Positions 18,649 to 28,068 of a stretch of 64,000 nt of DNA are shown piece by piece; positions within the stretch are counted from its first letter, which is position 1; each line of letters starts with the position of its first letter. Made by a program: the position numbers and the translations under genes. The notes below the pieces were generated by a model. That model ran no database searches and was not told the origin of the DNA. It saw only the letters and a program-made list of their open reading frames with translations. Source of the DNA: Hydractinia symbiolongicarpus (taxonomy: Eukaryota; Cnidaria; Hydrozoa; Anthoathecata; Hydractiniidae); the NCBI RefSeq assembly GCF_029227915.1, contig NC_079880.1:17938001-18002000 (forward strand), given 5' to 3'.

Positions 18649-19266
18649 TTGTTTTTATGCCTACTATGTTTTGCAATAATTCTTCCATACATCTTAATCA
18701 TCCTCGGTTATTTGAAATATAGACGAGTACTAATAAAGATGTCTGAATTAGCTGATATTTTTGATGTTGTAGATACTCCAGCTGACGCGCTTGAAAAACC
18801 TGATAAGCGTCAGTTTTTAAAAGATGCTCGCAAATCCAAGCCCCATCATTTACCGAAAAAATATACCGATGCGTTTTTAGACAAAGCATCACCCGAGATT
18901 ATCGAAAAAATATACAATGATTTTACTGAAAGAGAGCTTGTGGAAAAAGTGCAGAAGACTGCTAGAGCCCTACAAAGTCACGCGATAAACCTATATACGA
19001 AAGTAATAAGTAATGTTGTACCGCTCGATAGTCCCGAGGCTCCCCGTCATGACTTAGAAAACGACCCCGTTATTAAGGAAAACATGGTTGACTTGGGTAT
19101 TCTCGTTTATACAGCCTTTGGTCGATTCCTCGCGCCTCTTTTAGTTGCTGCGCACACGATAAATCATACTCAGATCTCAAAGTCCAAGATGAATGAAGAT
19201 AAGGTTGATGAAGAGCAAGAAAACAATGAGAAACAGTCTATCAAAGATACATATGGACAATCGTGA
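18649..19266 (+). CDS. Conserved Polinton membrane protein (element 2 copy)
   Basis: A 205-residue counterpart of the element 1 gene at 1140. It has an N-terminal hydrophobic helix (residues 1-22), a basic stretch, an internal Met (KMSELADIF, preceded by TAATAAAG) that could be an alternative start, a charged helical middle, the shared HDLENDPVI and AFGRFLAPLLVAAH motifs, and an acidic tail. As in element 1 it neighbours the ATPase gene, but here it lies upstream of it. The frame is intact although its neighbours are broken. Function unknown. Confidence 0.7.
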   Translation: MFLCLLCFAIILPYILIILGYLKYRRVLIKMSELADIFDVVDTPADALEKPDKRQFLKDARKSKPHHLPKKYTDAFLDKASPEIIEKIYNDFTERELVEKVQKTARALQSHAINLYTKVISNVVPLDSPEAPRHDLENDPVIKENMVDLGILVYTAFGRFLAPLLVAAHTINHTQISKSKMNEDKVDEEQENNEKQSIKDTYGQS

Positions 19267-19374
19267 AGTGTTTGAAATGGGAAGTATCATAGCAGATTCA
19301 TTAAATAATAGCAGAATAAAATCGCGGTACACGGATTGGTGTGGTATATATGGTGACTGTTTCGCACACGGTCT

Positions 19375-19749
19375 AAGGAATGGATTGAACGATTATCAAA
19401 TATCCTCGCCGGTGAGAGCACACTCTTCATAGTTGATGACATGATCACGGATGAATCCATGGATAAAAAACGCCAGAGCCTGCTTGAATTAGCCATTAGC
19501 GGGAGGCACAGGAAGCATTCGTTATGGCTGTTGACTTAGAGTTATACCGCAATTCCCAAAAACCTGAGGAGACAGAAAAAGCAGTTGTTCATGTGGTACC
19601 CGCACGAAAGGAGTGACATGAAATTGGTGGATGAAGAGACAAACATAATTAACGACTGGGAAGCGATCAAGAATCAGTTAAAAAAATCCAAACATGCCTG
19701 TTTGTATATTAGGCTGGACCATCCCAGAGCCTGGAGTATATTAGAATAA
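19375..19749 (+). pseudogene. Packaging ATPase remnant, Walker A missing
   Basis: About 125 codons align with residues 75-203 of the element 1 ATPase: Walker B TLFIVDDMITDE, LELAISGRHRKHSLWLLT, then an in-frame TAG (19537-19539), followed by SYTAIPKNLRRQKKQL and the C-terminus. The P-loop half is deleted: only a short stretch of unclear frame (19193-19374) separates it from the membrane-protein gene. Confidence 0.85.
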
Positions 19750-19755
19750 ATAAAT

Positions 19756-19959
19756 ATGTCATACATACATCAATTAGAAAAGCAACTGGATGCCTGCCAC
19801 CAAGAAATGGATAGGATACCACATTTGGAGCGGAGCCTGGAGGCTCTTGATGAAGATCTTCGTGATGTACTGGAAAGGGTAAGGTATCAGAGGAACACCA
19901 TGTATTTCTTCATATTAATGTCAACTGTTCTAATGACATACATCCTGGTTGGAATATAA
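19756..19959 (+). CDS. Small coiled-coil tail-anchored protein
   Basis: 67 residues with a charged coiled coil (about residues 5-47, heptads of Leu) followed by a C-terminal transmembrane helix (YFFILMSTVLMTYILVGI). It starts 7 bp after the ATPase remnant with a TAAATAAAT leader directly before ATG. Not recognised. A membrane-assembly role is possible. Confidence 0.55.
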   Translation: MSYIHQLEKQLDACHQEMDRIPHLERSLEALDEDLRDVLERVRYQRNTMYFFILMSTVLMTYILVGI

Positions 19960-20022
19960 TTGGGAAAGTTAGATATTGACCGTTTCAAAATATTTCAATA
20001 TATAATTAAGCGATAAAGAAAA

Positions 20023-20449
20023 ATGGAAAAGTACGTACAGAGTCAGCAATTTACAAAGTATTACGATGTGACGGTACCGGTTTTGCGATGCTGTATCAAT
20101 GCAGGTTCCACTACCGGTTATTGTTCACAGCGTTTGGAGAATTTTAGATTTAGAGATGACGAGTACTATGAAGGTTTTGTATATCCGGATGATGACGAGC
20201 TTTTAGACAGAATATATAGATGAGGATCTCGAGGTCGATATTGAGGACCGGGGTATGCATATTGTTTCAGCTGATGTGAACAAGTGGGGCATGCTCTGCT
20301 ACGAGATCATCAAGGATAAGGACCTAAGGCTCTCGGATCTAGCAGACCTAATGAAAATTGGCGACATACTCAACATTCAAATCGAAGATAGGGCATTGGT
20401 TGACATCATTGACCTTGATAGCGAGTCAAATGTTATCAAGGGAAAGTCT
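20023..20449 (+). pseudogene. Unrecognised element 2 gene with a frameshift
   Basis: The first 66 codons (MEKYVQSQQFTKYYDVTVP..., with acidic FVYPDDDELLD) shift frame near 20210. The second frame continues with acidic DEDLEVDIEDRG and KWGMLCYEIIKDKDLRLSDL, up to about 20449, where homology to the integrase on the opposite strand begins. The end is therefore a rearrangement junction. No domain recognised. It is acidic overall. Confidence 0.45.
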
Positions 20450-20820
20450 ATACGTCTTTTTGCTCCACCAAGCATCGGTCGCGCGTGTTTTAGCATCACC
20501 ATGCTCCTCGCCGGGTTGCAGCAAGTACAAGTATAGGCCATCATCAGGTAGAGGCTTTTCTTCAAGATGGCCATCGCTTTTCAAAAGCGGGACTTCATCG
20601 AGCTTAATGGCTTTCGAAGATTTCATGTCGATCATGACTGTCTTGGTATTATTTATGCTTTTGACGATAGTGTACAAGTGTTTGACCCATGTGGTACTAG
20701 TTTCGTTAGAGGCAACTCTTGCGCATCTTGGGGTTTAAAGAGTCTCTCGGCGAGTACTTTGTTGCAGCTTTCGACAAATGCCGTGAAGGTATGATGGTAC
20801 CGGGTGGTAGCCCGTTTATG
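20450..20820 (-). pseudogene. Integrase fragment (catalytic Glu to pre-C-terminal region)
   Basis: The minus strand encodes RATTRYHHTFTAFVESCNK (with the third catalytic residue), then after a frameshift near 20730 TWVKHLYTIVKSINNTKT and LPDDGLYLYLLQPGEEHGDA, ending near SKKTYRL. These match the element 1 integrase in order. The catalytic aspartates and the C-terminus are missing on both sides: the fragment is directly fused to the truncated capsid gene at 20820-20823. Confidence 0.8.
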
Positions 20821-20822
20821 CC

Positions 20823-21813
20823 TTATGTTTTAGCCTGTGAATACAGCTCATTGGGCTCACCCTCCACCGTGACAGAAATCTTCTTGATTTTGGGATTGTA
20901 GAATTGCTCATTGACACTCGTATAAGCCTTGGATACTCCGGGATCGACGAATAATAGTAATATACCCACCAAGGATTTAGCAGGGGTATCGACTTGGAGA
21001 TTGTAGGATGTATCACTTTTCTTTATAGCCACCACTTTACTCTTCAATACTCGTTCGTATGGTAGGCCGAGGCGGCTGTATCGCGACATCATAGCGCTCG
21101 CCAGATCCTCATTTACTAATTTTTCCAACTCGAGCGAAATGTTAGAGATTTTGTATGTAGCGTCAGCTGCTTTGGCTGCGGTTGAGCCCGCGGCTGGTGT
21201 ACCGGCATCCTTGATGACTTAATCGTATGAAGCGAAATGTAGAACGAACTGTAGCCTATCGTGGAATCCATGTTGATAAAACGGGAGATCTCTCGTCAAC
21301 TCGAACATTTTCCCCAACGGAATACAAAAGGTGTTTCCATACGCCGCGGTTATAGCACGCTCCTCATTTGTTCCTACATGGTCAGACGCTTTTTACCTGT
21401 AAAGCGCGAATTGTCCCGTCATTTGGATTGATTCCCTCCAAAATCAGATTGTTCTCCCTATTAAATTTCGATATCCAGAGATTACGGTAGACACTGAATA
21501 CATTATAATCCGCAATATGCTGGACCTCATTCCCATTCAAAGTAATACGTAGGTCACGCACCAGGGTCTTCCCAATATTGTTAACGATCGTTCTTTTCGT
21601 GTTGGTGCCGGTCAATTCCATATCAAATGGTAGTCTGATACTCCCAGGAAATATAACATCATCCCGACCCATGTTCGGTATTTTCACGTAGAGATCCTCA
21701 TTTTGGCCAATCGTGGACGGTACATGACTCACTTTAACCCGTTGCCTCTTGCTTTTGACAGCGAGCATAGCCTTGACTTCCTGATAAGGGTTTAGTCTTC
21801 CAAAAACACTCAT
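20823..21813 (-). pseudogene. Major capsid protein, C-terminally truncated and frameshifted
   Basis: The N-terminus (MSVFGRLNPYQEVKA; 143 codons to 21382) carries PNMGRDDVIFPGSIRLPFDM and RDLRITLNGNEVQ, typical of the first jelly-roll of the Polinton capsid protein. After a shift near 21378 the frame continues with SDHVGTNEERAITAAYGN and LGKMFELTRDLPFYQHG, a TAA near 21220, then ISLEFEKLVNEDLASAMMSR and KSLVGILLLFVDP, ending at EGEPNELYSQAK. The last third, the part present at 3-311 in element 1, has been lost at the junction with the integrase fragment. The ATG follows CCTAAATAA. Confidence 0.82.
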
Positions 21814-21842
21814 TTATTTAGGTAGGCTGATGGTTGAAATAA

Positions 21843-23120
21843 ATGGCTGATAATCCGGGATATGAAGATGACTTTACGCCAGAACGAGATATAGAAGACG
21901 AACCCGAAGAACTTAGTAGCGAGAACGAGATCCTTAGACCTGAGGATATTCCCACTACACCTTCACGAGGTGACACCACGACGGCAAGGCATGCGTTGAT
22001 GATGTCTAGAATTGATGACTTATATGAAGCCCTTGATGAGGAGCTAGGGCAACCGAATGCCAGGCATTACGATAGATTTAAAATAGAAGATAATCAGCTT
22101 ACCTACGATGGTGTAGAGCTCACGAAACAAAATGGTGAAATTAGGAAAACTTCCGCGATAGTGAGGGATCTAGGCGTGGGACGATTGCGAGCCATTGGAT
22201 TCCCCGACTATGTTACACCCAACAAAACCAGTAAAAATATGGCACAGGGACTTCTTAACGAGATTGTTCACGTTGAAGAAAAGGCTGATGACATCGAAAT
22301 GTTGCCGCTACTCGAGAATGTTCTAGATGAAACGAAGAGCCGAATGAAGGAGGATACTTCATTTACTGAAGCCTTAGATGAACGTGAAAGAAAGGGGTTT
22401 AAACGCGAGCTTCAGACTCCCAGCGGGAAACTGAAGAGGTTAAAGACAAAGAAAGCTACACCAGGTGTATCCGAGGAGCAACAAAAAATTTGGGATAAGG
22501 ATATACACAATCAGCTTAAAGCGATTAAGGAGTGCCTCATGAAAATAGCTGGAGATGACACATCGCTAAGGGAGAAGCTGACTATTCTCTTCAAAGAGCA
22601 AGGACCCGATCAGACGGTTACTCGAATTGAAATAATGAATGGGTTGTACAAGATCGAGGATTTAGCGAGTATCGTCAACAGTCAAGCACAGGGCAAGGTA
22701 CAACTTTTTGTTCTGAAAAATGGACTCTGCATGTTACGTGTTAATGACGGGTACACGGTGGTGATTCATCGACAACTGCAAGAGCTCTTGGTCCTACCCT
22801 ATGATCCCAGTAAAAAATACTATATGAAGGGTGACTACGATTCATTTTATGGGACTGATGTATACCAGCGACTGAGGCTTGTTTGCCCTCAGTTAGATGA
22901 GGATGATTGCTTGCTGGGTGGTAAAAAATCATAAATTCTAGCCGTACTTCCAACAAAAGAAAATGCATGGGGAGACATCTTTACGTGGACTTTTAATACA
23001 CCGATATATCTTCCTTTGAATGGCTGCACCGATCGCCTTGAGTTCATGTTGACGGCTGAATATCATCACGATAAGAACATTTCGTTCATGGGTATAACGA
23101 TGCATTTACTTATAGAATAA
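21843..23120 (+). pseudogene. Chimera: membrane/virion protein fused in frame to minor-capsid (penton) C-terminus
   Basis: Residues 1 to about 255 match in layout the element 1 gene at 2879-3946: acidic N-terminus, a RDLGVGRLRAIGF motif, coiled coil, and EKLTILFKEQG. Exactly after that motif the expected hydrophobic part is missing and the frame continues with GLYKIEDLASIVNSQAQGKV and VHRQ-type, Gly/Tyr-rich sequence resembling the Polinton minor capsid protein, up to TAA at 22932. The same frame then resumes with ILAVLPTKENAWGD and RLEFMLTAEY and ends at 23120. A deletion joined two adjacent genes. It diverges from the capsid gene across a 29-bp gap. Confidence 0.65.
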
Positions 23121-23122
23121 AC

Positions 23123-23767
23123 ATGACTGACATTACAAAGCTTTACCCGAGCCTACCTTCTGCACCTATGGAGGGGGAGGCTGATGAAAGTCAAGTGTAT
23201 AGACTCAAAAAAATCGAAGAAGTGGATCAATATCTACGTAATGAGATTAAAGAGCGGGAGAAGCTCGCCAAAAAGTTCAAAATGCACGGTATGTGGGTTA
23301 GATACACCGATCATGGTCTGCTGGCCGTAAGTGTCATTATTTCGGGGGTCGGGATTGGTAGCATGCTATCCGGAATTGGTGTCCCATTGGCCGTAGCCAT
23401 GGGTGGCATCACCTTAGCCGTGGGATTGGGCCAAGCAGGTCTGAAAAATGCTGGTAAGAGGTTAGATGTCAAAAGCAAGAAGCACGAGGGTATAAGATTG
23501 CTGGCGGAGACCAAACTCAACTCCGTTATCGACCTTATCAGTAGAGCTGTGGAAAATGGGGTTATTAGTGATTATGAATTTAGCTTAATTATGCAGGAAA
23601 AGCAACGCTATATGCTGCTCAAGGAGCAAATACGTCAGACAACCAGAAAAATCGTAGAATCGCTTAATGAACGAGAGAGACAACAGCTAGTTGAGAAAGG
23701 GCGTGAGGAGGGCAAACAAGAGTTTATGAAAAAACTTCAATCTGTTCAACATGTAAGCGGTATCTAG
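23123..23767 (+). CDS. Conserved helical membrane protein (element 2 copy)
   Basis: 214 residues homologous to the element 1 gene at 3997: TKLYPSLPSAP start, charged helix, hydrophobic Gly-rich segment at about residues 66-110 (SGVGIGSMLSGIGVPLAVAM), then long charged helices. It starts 2 bp after the preceding stop, with GAATAAAC before ATG. The open frame is one of the few intact ones in element 2. Confidence 0.7.
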   Translation: MTDITKLYPSLPSAPMEGEADESQVYRLKKIEEVDQYLRNEIKEREKLAKKFKMHGMWVRYTDHGLLAVSVIISGVGIGSMLSGIGVPLAVAMGGITLAVGLGQAGLKNAGKRLDVKSKKHEGIRLLAETKLNSVIDLISRAVENGVISDYEFSLIMQEKQRYMLLKEQIRQTTRKIVESLNERERQQLVEKGREEGKQEFMKKLQSVQHVSGI

Positions 23768-23790
23768 ATGAGCCGCCGACTTATTCATAA

Positions 23791-23816
23791 TTTAATGTTT
23801 TGTACAAAACACTAAA
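23791..23816. terminator. Palindrome between convergent genes of element 2
   Basis: TGTTTTGTACAAAACA (23796-23811) is perfect; the arms extend to 23791 and 23816 with one mismatch. It lies between the plus-strand gene ending at 23767 and the stop of the minus-strand SAP gene (23812), the same arrangement as the hairpins at 2836 and 4725 in element 1. Confidence 0.55.
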
Positions 23817-24087
23817 TGACACCAAGTAATTCACCAGTAGTTGCATCAATCATAAAATCACCGTCGTATATTACAGTTCGTTTTTGTTTCGCTTCCAAGC
23901 CTCTGATGTACTCCTCTAGGATCTTCATTGATGCAATATCGACACATAGCTTGCAATAAGGACCATCGGTCTGCATTGCAGTATCTATATATTTTACTTT
24001 GTGAATAGCAGCGATAAGATCAGATTTCTTAAGGGTTGAATACCCACTTATCCCTAATTCTCTCGCTTCTCTTTTCAAATCGTTCAT
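23812..24087 (-). CDS. SAP-domain protein (element 2)
   Basis: 91 residues from the ATG at 24087 (a longer frame upstream to 24111 lacks support). A SAP motif is at residues 1-30: MNDLKREARELGISGYSTLK, then KSDLIAAIHK. Then come a CKLC pair and a short C-terminal region (YDGDFMIDATTGELLGVI). It probably binds DNA like its element 1 relatives. It is the first of four minus-strand genes read from the right end. Confidence 0.65.
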   Translation of the reverse strand: MNDLKREARELGISGYSTLKKSDLIAAIHKVKYIDTAMQTDGPYCKLCVDIASMKILEEYIRGLEAKQKRTVIYDGDFMIDATTGELLGVI

Positions 24088-24092
24088 GTCTA

Positions 24093-24700
24093 TTACACTA
24101 CAGTGAACCATTCCTCATCATCTGAATCAAGGTGTCGCGTCCTGGATTGTTGAACCAGTTTATACTTACACTCTTCTAGCATAACCTACAGATGGTTCCT
24201 ATTCCCTTGACGATAGATACTTGATAGCTTTAAAATGCAGATGCAGTCGCAGGCCTGCTTCAGCGGAACTGCTTGATCATGAAAATCAGTATTAATCTCC
24301 CTATTCCATTCCTTTACTTTGGTACTAACATAGCCTTTCTTAACTGGAGGGGTAGTGAATTCATTACCGTACAGTTTCTCTATCCATGTCAATATACTCT
24401 GATACCTTTTAAGCCATTCAGGATGATTGTGTAAGTTAAATGACATCGTAAATGAGGAACTATCATCATAGCGGGATGCTTCATTGCTATATAGCCCCCC
24501 CCCCCTGGTGTTCTGATTAGTAGGGCGGTAATTCTATTATCATTTTTATAACCAATCACAAATCTAGCATCCTTGCCTTTATTGGCTTGCATTGGATCGC
24601 TAAGTACAATGTTTTCGATCTTTATATCAAAGATGTTAAATGCAGCTAGGTTGCTATAAAAAGCCGTTGTTTCAATATCATTTCCATAAAATTTAAACAT
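24093..24700 (-). pseudogene. Conserved Polinton protein of unknown function, frameshifted
   Basis: Starts MFKFYGNDIETTAFYSNLAA, with DARFVIGYKNDNRITALLI. The frame shifts at a C9-10 run (about 24498-24508) and continues with TMSFNLHNHPEWLKRYQSIL and WNREINTDFHDQAVPL, through a TAG at about 24187, to an acidic end at 24093. The same gene recurs in cnidarian-type Polintons. I do not know its function. The homopolymer location suggests slippage, or a sequencing error. Confidence 0.6.
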
Positions 24701-24725
24701 CCCGTTTATTTATGAAAATTAGACT

Positions 24726-24887
24726 CTAACTAGGGTTTTTACAAGGACAGCACCCACCATTGTACGCGATAAACATCATGTAATGCTGCCAACACAGGGT
24801 TTCCCCGCATATAATTAACCTCCGTCCACACTTGCATCTATCATAGTTATCGAGATCAATCCCACATTCATCACAATACTCAGTCAT
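24726..24887 (-). CDS. Cysteine-rich mini-protein (zinc-ribbon-like)
   Basis: 53 residues, too short for most gene finders, with CDEC, CKCG, ICG, LCWQH and CCPCK, that is, three CxxC-like pairs plus a His. It starts 0 bp after the stop of the next gene upstream with the AAATAA leader, and sits 25 bp before the start of the 24700 gene, so it fits the gene row. It is probably a zinc-binding protein. Confidence 0.55.
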   Translation of the reverse strand: MTEYCDECGIDLDNYDRCKCGRRLIICGETLCWQHYMMFIAYNGGCCPCKNPS

Positions 24888-25141
24888 TTATTTGTAAAGG
24901 CTTCGGGTAACCATGGCTCTGAAACGATCTGGAACATACTCGAACATCAAGGGATTGCGTTCAACGGCTCTGATACACATTTCTAATGTCTTGAAATGGT
25001 TGGGGACATACTTGAGCAGCCATGAATCCTTCCTAGTAGCCTTGATACACATGTCTTTGTTTTGCAGTGATCTGGAATAGAACAGAGATACCAGGGGTAG
25101 CGCTCAATGTCTCTGATATTGAGCTCTTGATAAATATCCAT
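24888..25141 (-). pseudogene. DUF4116-type repeat protein, frameshifted
   Basis: Begins MDIYQELNIRDIERYPWYLC at the ATG 25141 (leader AAAATAAAT) and shifts frame after about 24 codons. The second frame reads MCIKATRKDSWLLKYVP and then CIRAVERNPLMFEYVPDRFR, two copies of the 'CI.AV..N...L.YVP..F' repeat known as DUF4116 in giant viruses. It stops immediately before the next ATG. It is the outermost gene beside the right terminal repeat. Confidence 0.6.
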
Positions 25142-25210
25142 ATTTATTTTAGAATAATTCAGGGGACATGATAATTTTTACTCATGTTCTGTATAATATG
25201 AGTATATGCT

Positions 25211-25380
25211 ATTGCGCATGCGTATTATCGGAATCGGTATTTCTCGGATTTTATTTTCGGATGACGTCGGGTTTACCGATTTTGGATGGAGGTGGTGGTG
25301 GAAGTGGTGGAAGCGAGGTTTTTGGGGGTAAAGGTGTAGGAGGAAAGAAAAGTACCTATAAGCACTCCCTACTACTACTT
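25211..25380 (-). repeat. Right terminal inverted repeat of element 2
   Basis: The reverse complement of the left repeat, ending CTCCCTACTACTACTT at 25380. Differences from the left copy are few (for example TTATAG preceded by GC instead of GA). Confidence 0.92.
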
Positions 25381-26000
25381 GCAATGCAATGGCTTCACTA
25401 ATCTTAATATACTTTCCTTTGACGTCAATATTGAACGTCAAAGTTTGGTAATTTACAGAACAAATTTATAGACGATGTTTTATAGACTTCATCAAAGAAG
25501 TTTTATTCACTTTGCAAAAGTCACAGACAGACAGACAGAACTGGCGTATTATTATATAGATAGTCGTTGCCCGTGGAAAAATCCACGGAGTCGCCCGTCC
25601 TTTATATTTACCCGTCGCAACAAAGTGGATAAAAATATATCGCATTTGATATTCGTGTTTCCGTAACATCATTTTCTAACTCAGCGGGGGTCCGCGCAGA
25701 GACAGACAGACGATGGCTATTATTATAGAGACACTAGTCGATAAAGCCCGTGGAAAAATCCACTGAGGCAGGATAAAAATGGAAAAGAAGAGTCAATTGA
25801 ATTTTGATGACGTCAGCAACCCATCTACAAAAAAATAAATAAGAACCATGTTTTCACGTTGCCTCTATTGTGTAGAGCTTAAACTGCTTATCAAAAAAAT
25901 GTAAATGATCATGTGCTTTTGATGAGCGGTTAATGAGATATCAGGGTTTAAAAATTTTGCTGACGTCAGCAACGGTCCGTTAAAGCCCCAAATTTTTTTT
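25381..26000. repeat. CRE-like repeat: resumed copy plus further copies
   Basis: No gene. 25381-25560 is the missing end of the copy split by element 2 (CAATGGCTTCA...ACAGACAGACAGA). Two more partial copies start at the CCCGTGGAAAAATCCAC motifs near 25571 and 25747. The last contains TGACGTCAGC twice and ends at AGAAATTTTT, where family X begins. Confidence 0.75.
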
Positions 26001-26004
26001 AGAA

Positions 26005-28060
26005 ATTTTTGCGGAGCGATTAAGCTTCGCAGGCGAAGCGAAATTGTGAAGCGCGTTTGCTACCCGCGAGGTATACTAAGAGAATTATTGAGATTCTCAA
26101 TATTTCGATAGAAAAAAAATCATATAAAATCAGGGCAAAGAAATAGGACTGATATTTTTTCACGAAAAGGTAGGTTATTTTTTTGTCTACTAGAACAAAT
26201 AAGTTTGGACCGAGCAGCTCTAATAAAAGTTAGCTAAAAATGCCAATATATTGGCTTTGTACCCCCTGCCTCCGTCTTTCGTACCCCTTTCCCCGTTATT
26301 TCCCGATTTTCCGTTTGCCGGGAGCGAAAGACTGGGAAGTACACTCAAGCAATCAGAAAACGACTATTGGCTAATTTTAATACATGGAATCTTTATTATT
26401 TACTTGCGCGCGCATCTAAGTGATTATGTAATGGCCAATGCGCGCGCAGAAACGGAGGTAAAAATGTAAACAAACCAAGCAATCGCGGAGGAAAACGTTC
26501 AAAACAAACAAAATTCACAATAAAAACGCAAAAAGGCAGAATTTCAGATTTCAACATTTATTCACTATATGTTTAAACCAGGCTATACTGGCACAATTTT
26601 ATTTTAACATTCACACAAATAAAAATGCATTCAAAGCTTGACTTCTTTGGCGTACCGCTCCGAGCACAGCATCTATGCGCAATCTTTGATGTCACTTTTA
26701 TGCTTGTTTAGCAAAGTAATTTTCAGAAAGGGATTATACAAGGTAGACATCTAATCTATGCTTTGAGAAAGCGATCGTTTAACTATAATTTGTTAAGTTT
26801 AACTAAATTAACGAATAAGTTTAACTAAATTAACGAATGGTGCTTTGCACGAGCACGAATGATGACATAAACCCTCGAGAATTGAGCATTCGTCTCTTTC
26901 CATTTTTCCATTTTAGTAACTATGATTTTTTCAAGGAGTATTGGCTATTCATGAATCCTACAACACAGCAGCTAGTCGATCTTTTTCCTTTTTTTCGCTT
27001 TGCTAGGCTTGTGTTTTTCTGCACTAATGTTTCGTTACTTCCATTTCTGCGCACGCACCTTTTTTGGATAGCATTACGTAATGTTATTTGATGCGCGCGC
27101 AGGAAAAACACGGCACTATGACTGAGTGTATTATCGTGTGTTTTACAGACCCAACACAAACACATAGTTTATACCAAGTCCTGATAATAACTGGCATAGC
27201 TGGCATGCTTTTTCTCTTAATATTTCGAGTTGGAAAGCTTGTACCTTTTCTTCGAATGCGCAAAAACGTATTATATTTATCGCTTCATTAAAAAGAAGAT
27301 TTTAAAGTACCAAATGATCAGCTTGAATTGGCATGTTTGTGGTATCCTTTTCATGCAGCAGAAGAAAAGTGAGTTGCAAAGGTAGCTATGGATGATTTTA
27401 AAGTTAATTTACGTTTTTCCTTGGTTTGATGTAGCTAGCTAACTAAATTACTTTATAGTTCCTGAGGCCACCATGGAAAATATTTTTTGCTGTCATCCTT
27501 TAATCAAATCATTAGTTAGCTATCTCTAGCTACAGTCAGAAAAAGAAAATTCAATCCACAAGTATTAACAAAACTCTTTCTTTTTAAATTTTATTATATT
27601 TTTAAATATTTCCTAAAACTCACGTTGCTTCTTTTTTTTATTGCATCATGGAAATAAATTCAAGTCACCAATCTAAAACTAACAGGAAAATACACCTTTT
27701 TTTCTTTAAGGTATTTGCTCATTTCTGGTTAAAAACTTTTGTACTGTTGCTACTAGCGTCTTTTTACTGATATGTTCTTAATCTGAACTATTTTATCAAA
27801 CAGTGCGTTTACCTGGAAATTATACTTTGTTTACCTATTTTTGCATGTTGTTAAATTCTTCAACAGTCGAACCTCGCAATAAATTTTTCAAGAAGTGAGC
27901 TATGTATAACGTGTGAAGTCACAAATTACCCAGTGGACTTTTGTTTGATAATGGTGGTGACCGTTAATGTAATTATTGTTTTCGGAGATTAAGTTTGGAC
28001 ATATATAAAAATATTTTAAAAGAAAAAAATTTAGGGCTTCATCATTTTCTTTACACATCT
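26005..28060 (-). repeat. Family X repeat, inverted copy
   Basis: No credible gene. The sequence is the reverse complement of 41300-42640 along most of its length: shared marks are GAGCGATTAAGCTTCGC-type ends, TCCCGATTTTCCGTTTGCCG, the TTTATACCAAGTCCTGATAATA segment and a TATATAAAAATATTT end. Relative to that copy it carries about 720 extra bases (roughly 26405-27125) with GCGCGCGC stretches. Confidence 0.75.
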
Positions 28061-28068
28061 AAAAGTGG

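Larger units (their letters stand above)
12117..25380. mobile_element. Polinton/Maverick element 2 (complete, decayed), 13.3 kb
   Basis: Bounded by 170-bp terminal inverted repeats and packed with Polinton genes: polymerase, HNH-like, ATPase, integrase, capsid, SAP and others. It is inserted in a copy of the CRE-like repeat: the left flank ends AAAAGTGCG and the right flank resumes GCAATGCAATGGCTTCA, matching the uninterrupted AAGTGCACTGCAATGGCTTCA at about 11379-11400. A clean 6-bp target duplication is not readable. Gene order and polymerase type differ from element 1, so this is another lineage. Nearly every gene carries stops, shifts or deletions. Confidence 0.9.

Noticed and set aside
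26251-27291. Several ORFs of 67-84 codons on the plus strand
   Set aside because: They lie in family X repeat sequence, are not kept in the other copies and have no protein-like motif.
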